From the NCBI RefSeq assembly GCF_047495875.1, contig NC_092463.1:2489057-2553056 (forward strand): DNA of 64,000 bases. The letters run 5' to 3'. The notes beneath the pieces were generated by a model. The model searched no databases and had not been told where the DNA came from. It saw nothing but the letters and a program-made list of their open reading frames with translations. Positions within the stretch are counted from its first letter, which is position 1. Each line of letters begins with the position of its first letter. This document shows, in pieces, positions 57,925-64,000 of the stretch. This DNA comes from Pithys albifrons albifrons (Eukaryota > Chordata > Aves > Passeriformes > Thamnophilidae). The position numbers and the translations under genes were made by a program.

Positions 57925-58193
57925 GAGTGTCAGGACAAGGGGGAATGGCTTTCCACTGCCAGTGGACAGGGTTAGATGGGATGTTAGGAAGGAATTCCTG
58001 GCTGTGAGGGTGGTGAGGCCCTGGCACAGGTTGGGCAGAGAAGCTGTGGCTGCCCCATCCCTGGAAGTGTCCCAAGCCAGGCTGGACAGTGCTTGGAGCA
58101 ACCTGGGATAATGGGAGGTGTCCCTGCCCGTGGCAGGGAGTGACATAAATGATCTTGAGGGTCTCTTCCCACCCATCCATTCAGGGATTCTAA
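57925..58193 (+). mobile_element. CR1 LINE 3' fragment
   Basis: Sense CR1: the GACAAGGGGGAATGGCTTTC phrase, GGAATTCCTGGCTGTGAGGG, the GAGAAGCTGTGGCTGCC phrase and a CATTCAGGGATTCTAAG tail. Encodes remnants of the CR1 ORF2 C-terminus. Confidence 0.9.
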
Positions 58194-58649
58194 GAGCACC
58201 ATGGTGCTGCAGAAAAGCTCTGAGTGGGGGCCAATGCCCAGCAGAGAATCCTGGTGGTGGATTCACCAGTGGCTCAGGAGTGGGTGGTGTCTGTGGCTGT
58301 AGTTCTGAGCCAGCTGTAGCCCACAGAGCAGTGATGGGAAGATGCTCTCATGCATCCATTGGGACTGCAGGAGACCTTTGTGTGGGAGTGGGGCAGGGAG
58401 GGTGCTGGAGGGTGCCCAGGGTCACGGCTCCTCCCCACTGCAGCCCACGCAAGTCACGTCACACCTGGCCCTGTGCCAGGGCACGGGAGCTGCCGGGCAC
58501 CCAGCCGGCTCAGGGCGTTTGCCAAATACCTTCAGCCCTGTTTCATTCACCTCTGGGGCTTTTAATGAACCTTGAAACCAAGCCGGGCACTGCGCTGTTT
58601 GCTCCAGTTGGGATCAATCGTGTCTGGGCACAGCCAGGATACTCAGCCA
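58194..58649. other. Unique intron DNA, nothing recognised
   Basis: GC-rich unique sequence between a CR1 piece and the 13/39-bp array. Confidence 0.4.
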
Positions 58650-60985
58650 CGGTGCACAAACACAAGCACAGATGCAGGACGTGGCCACGATGCAGGGGGG
58701 CAAGGCACAACCTCAGTGCATGGCTCAGTGTGCTGCACAACGCATGAATACTATGGTTGGGGGCTGTGCATGGGCTCCATACACCACTGTGATGCATGGG
58801 TGCAATGCATGGATGTCATCATGCACCCCTGCAATGCATGGATGCAATGCATGGCCACAATACACCGGTGCAATGCATGGGTGCAATGCATGGGTGTGAT
58901 ACATGCCCACAACACACCACTGCACTGCATGGATGCAATACATGCCCACAATACACTGGTGCAATGCATGGGTGCAATGCATGGGTGTGATACATGCCCA
59001 CAACACACCACTGCACTGCATGGATGCAATACATGCCCACAATACACCAGTGCGATGCATGGGTGCAATGCATGGGTGCAATACATGCCCACAATACACC
59101 TCTGCAATGCACTGATGCAATGTATGGCCACAATACACCATTGTAATGCACTGGTGCGATGTATGGACACAATACACCTCTGCAATGCACTGATGCAATG
59201 CATAGCCACAATACACCAGCTGCAATGCATGGGTGGAATGCATGGGTGCAATACACCTCCACAATGCATGGATGCAATGCATGCCCACATACACCTCTGC
59301 AATGCACTGATGCAATGCATGCCCACAATACACCACTGTGATGCATGGATGCAATGCATGCCCACAATGCACCACTGCAATGCACTGATGCAAAGCATGG
59401 CCACAATGGACCACTGCAATGCATGGATGCAGTGCAGGCCCATTACACACCTCTGCAACGCACAGATGCCATGATGTTCCAACACAATGCATGGATGTGA
59501 TGCACAGCCATAATGCACAGGTGCAATGCATAGGTGCCATGATGCACTGCTGTACTGCATGGATGCAATGCACGCCCACGATACAGGAGTGCAACACACA
59601 GATGCAATGCATGGCTGCAATGCACAGCCCTGATGCAGGGCCTCAGCTCATCATCACAATGCATGGATGCAGTGCATAGATGCAAGGCATGGCCATGATG
59701 CACATCTGTGATGCATGGATGCACTGCATGGATGCCACAAAAAGGCATGCAATGCATGGATGCAATGCATGGATGCCACAGGCAGGCAATGCATGGATGC
59801 AATGCATGATGCACATTTGTGATATGTGGAGGCAATGCATAGAATCCATGAGGTACCACCACAGTGCATGGATGCAATGTATAGGTGCAATACATGGCCT
59901 TGATGCACATCTGTGATGCACAGATGCAATGCATGGATGCCATGTTGTACCACCACAGTGCATGATGCACAGGTGCAATGCACAGATCCAGTGCATGGCC
60001 ATGATATTTGGATACAATGCACATTCATGTTGCACATTGTCATGCATGGATGTAGTCCATAGAGGCCATGCATGGCCATGGTGCACAGCTGTGATACGTG
60101 GATGCAGTGCACAGATTCCATGATGCACAGATATAATGCATGGATGCCACAGGGCATGGATGCAGTGCTTGGCAAGATGCATTTCTGTGATGCATGGGTG
60201 CAATGCATGGACACAGTGCATGGATGCAACGTGTAGGTGCAATGCATGGCCATGATGCACACCTGGGATACATGGATGCAATGCATGGATGCCAAAATGC
60301 ACGGATGTGACGCATGGCCACAAAGCATGGCTGCAATGCACATCCATGATGCAGGGATGCAATCCATGGCCACAGCACACCATCATGAGGCATGGGGACA
60401 GTGCATACATGCCATGCGTGGCCATGATGCACAGCTGGGATACACGGATGCAATGCATGGATGCCACAATGCACCACCACAATGCATGACTGCATTGCAT
60501 ATCCATGATGCAGGGATGCAATCCATGGATGCAATCCGTGGACACAACACACCATCACGAGGCATGGGGGCAGTGCAAAGATGCCATGCATGGCCATGAT
60601 GCACAGCTGGAATACATGGATGCAATGCAAGTCTGCCACAATGCACCACCATCACAATGCACGGATACGATGCATGGCCACAAAGCATGGCTGCAATGCA
60701 CATCCATGATGCAGGGATGCAATCCATGGCCACAGCACACCATCACGAGACATGGGGACAGTGCATAGATGCCATGCATGGCCATGATGCACAGCTGGGA
60801 TGCACAGATGAAATGTATGGATACCACAATGCATGGATGCAGTGCACAGGCACGATCCGTGGCCATGATTCACTATCACAATGCATGGATGCCGTGCATG
60901 GATATAATGCCTGTCTGAGATACACGGATACAATGCACAGAATCCATAGTACACGGACACAGTGCTGCACATAACCCATGGACAC
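58650..60985 (+). repeat. 13/39-bp minisatellite array (about 2.3 kb)
   Basis: The basic unit is about 13 bp (ATGCATGGATGCA-like), organised in triplets of 39 bp such as ATACACCACTGCA + ATGCATGGATGCA + ATGCATGCCCACA. Copies at 58861 and 58952 are 91 = 7x13 bp apart, and the repeat decays towards the right. Because 39 bp is 13 codons, frames of up to 300 codons stay open on both strands (Met/His/Cys/Asn-rich); these are repeat artefacts. TGCATG occurs about two to three times per 60 bases on the + strand. It lies about 0.9 kb upstream of the first FRMD6 coding exon. Confidence 0.92.

Positions 60986-64000
<3,015 letters not shown>

Noticed and set aside
58572..59620. Met/His/Cys-rich frames of up to 300 codons on both strands
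   Set aside because: Produced by the 39-bp (13-codon) repeat; overlapping frames on opposite strands cannot all be genes.

Overview
This window looks like vertebrate nuclear DNA from a bird, most likely a passerine. The evidence is about 35 pieces of the avian LINE family CR1, most of them severely 5'-truncated and many ending in the typical ATTCTATG-type octamer tail. There is also one tRNA-Ile-headed SINE with a CR1-like tail, of the kind described from songbirds (TguSINE1-like). No bacterial or viral gene organisation is present. Nearly all long open frames lie in CR1 pieces, in tandem repeats whose unit is a multiple of 3, or in GC-rich DNA with few stop codons.

Only one protein-coding gene can be supported: the 5' part of FRMD6 (willin, a FERM-domain protein) on the + strand at the right end. 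Three coding exons (61950-62048, 63127-63217, 63458-63537) join in frame with canonical splice sites to give the first 90 residues; the gene runs off the window. A dense CpG island at about 51.74-52.47 kb, with a good splice donor after 52053, is the best candidate for its promoter and non-coding first exon. Intron 1 would then be about 9.8 kb. A second, weaker CpG island lies at about 47.0-47.64 kb.

Layout. 1-21.8 kb: intergenic DNA with CR1 pieces and a few AT-rich blocks that look like conserved non-coding elements. 21.87-24.61 kb: two large minisatellites (92 bp x 11; 21 bp x 35) followed by an AT block. 25-37 kb: intergenic DNA with CR1 pieces and three further arrays (50 bp x 4, 71 bp x about 6, a hexamer-based array). 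37.8-48.3 kb: more CR1, including a nested insertion, the SINE and the weaker CpG island. 48.3-51.1 kb: repeat-poor DNA with candidate regulatory blocks. 51.1-61.86 kb: CpG island and putative FRMD6 intron 1, with two more degenerate arrays (16/33 bp and 13/39 bp). 61.86-64 kb: FRMD6 exons 2-4 in this numbering and their very short introns.

The most unusual features are: a CR1 3' end that carries a second tail containing a perfect 38-bp hairpin (two copies, plus a collapsed relative inserted inside another CR1); a 92-bp array with perfect unit spacing and a 6-unit (552-bp) higher-order duplication; a 2.3-kb array in the putative FRMD6 intron packed with TGCATG (the RBFOX-type RNA motif) on the transcript strand; a minisatellite that appears to have formed inside a CR1 coding region; and a (GGGCT)6 G-quadruplex motif in the candidate promoter. 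Everything was read by eye: repeat boundaries are approximate to about 10-20 bases, and subfamily names, conservation and expression were not tested.
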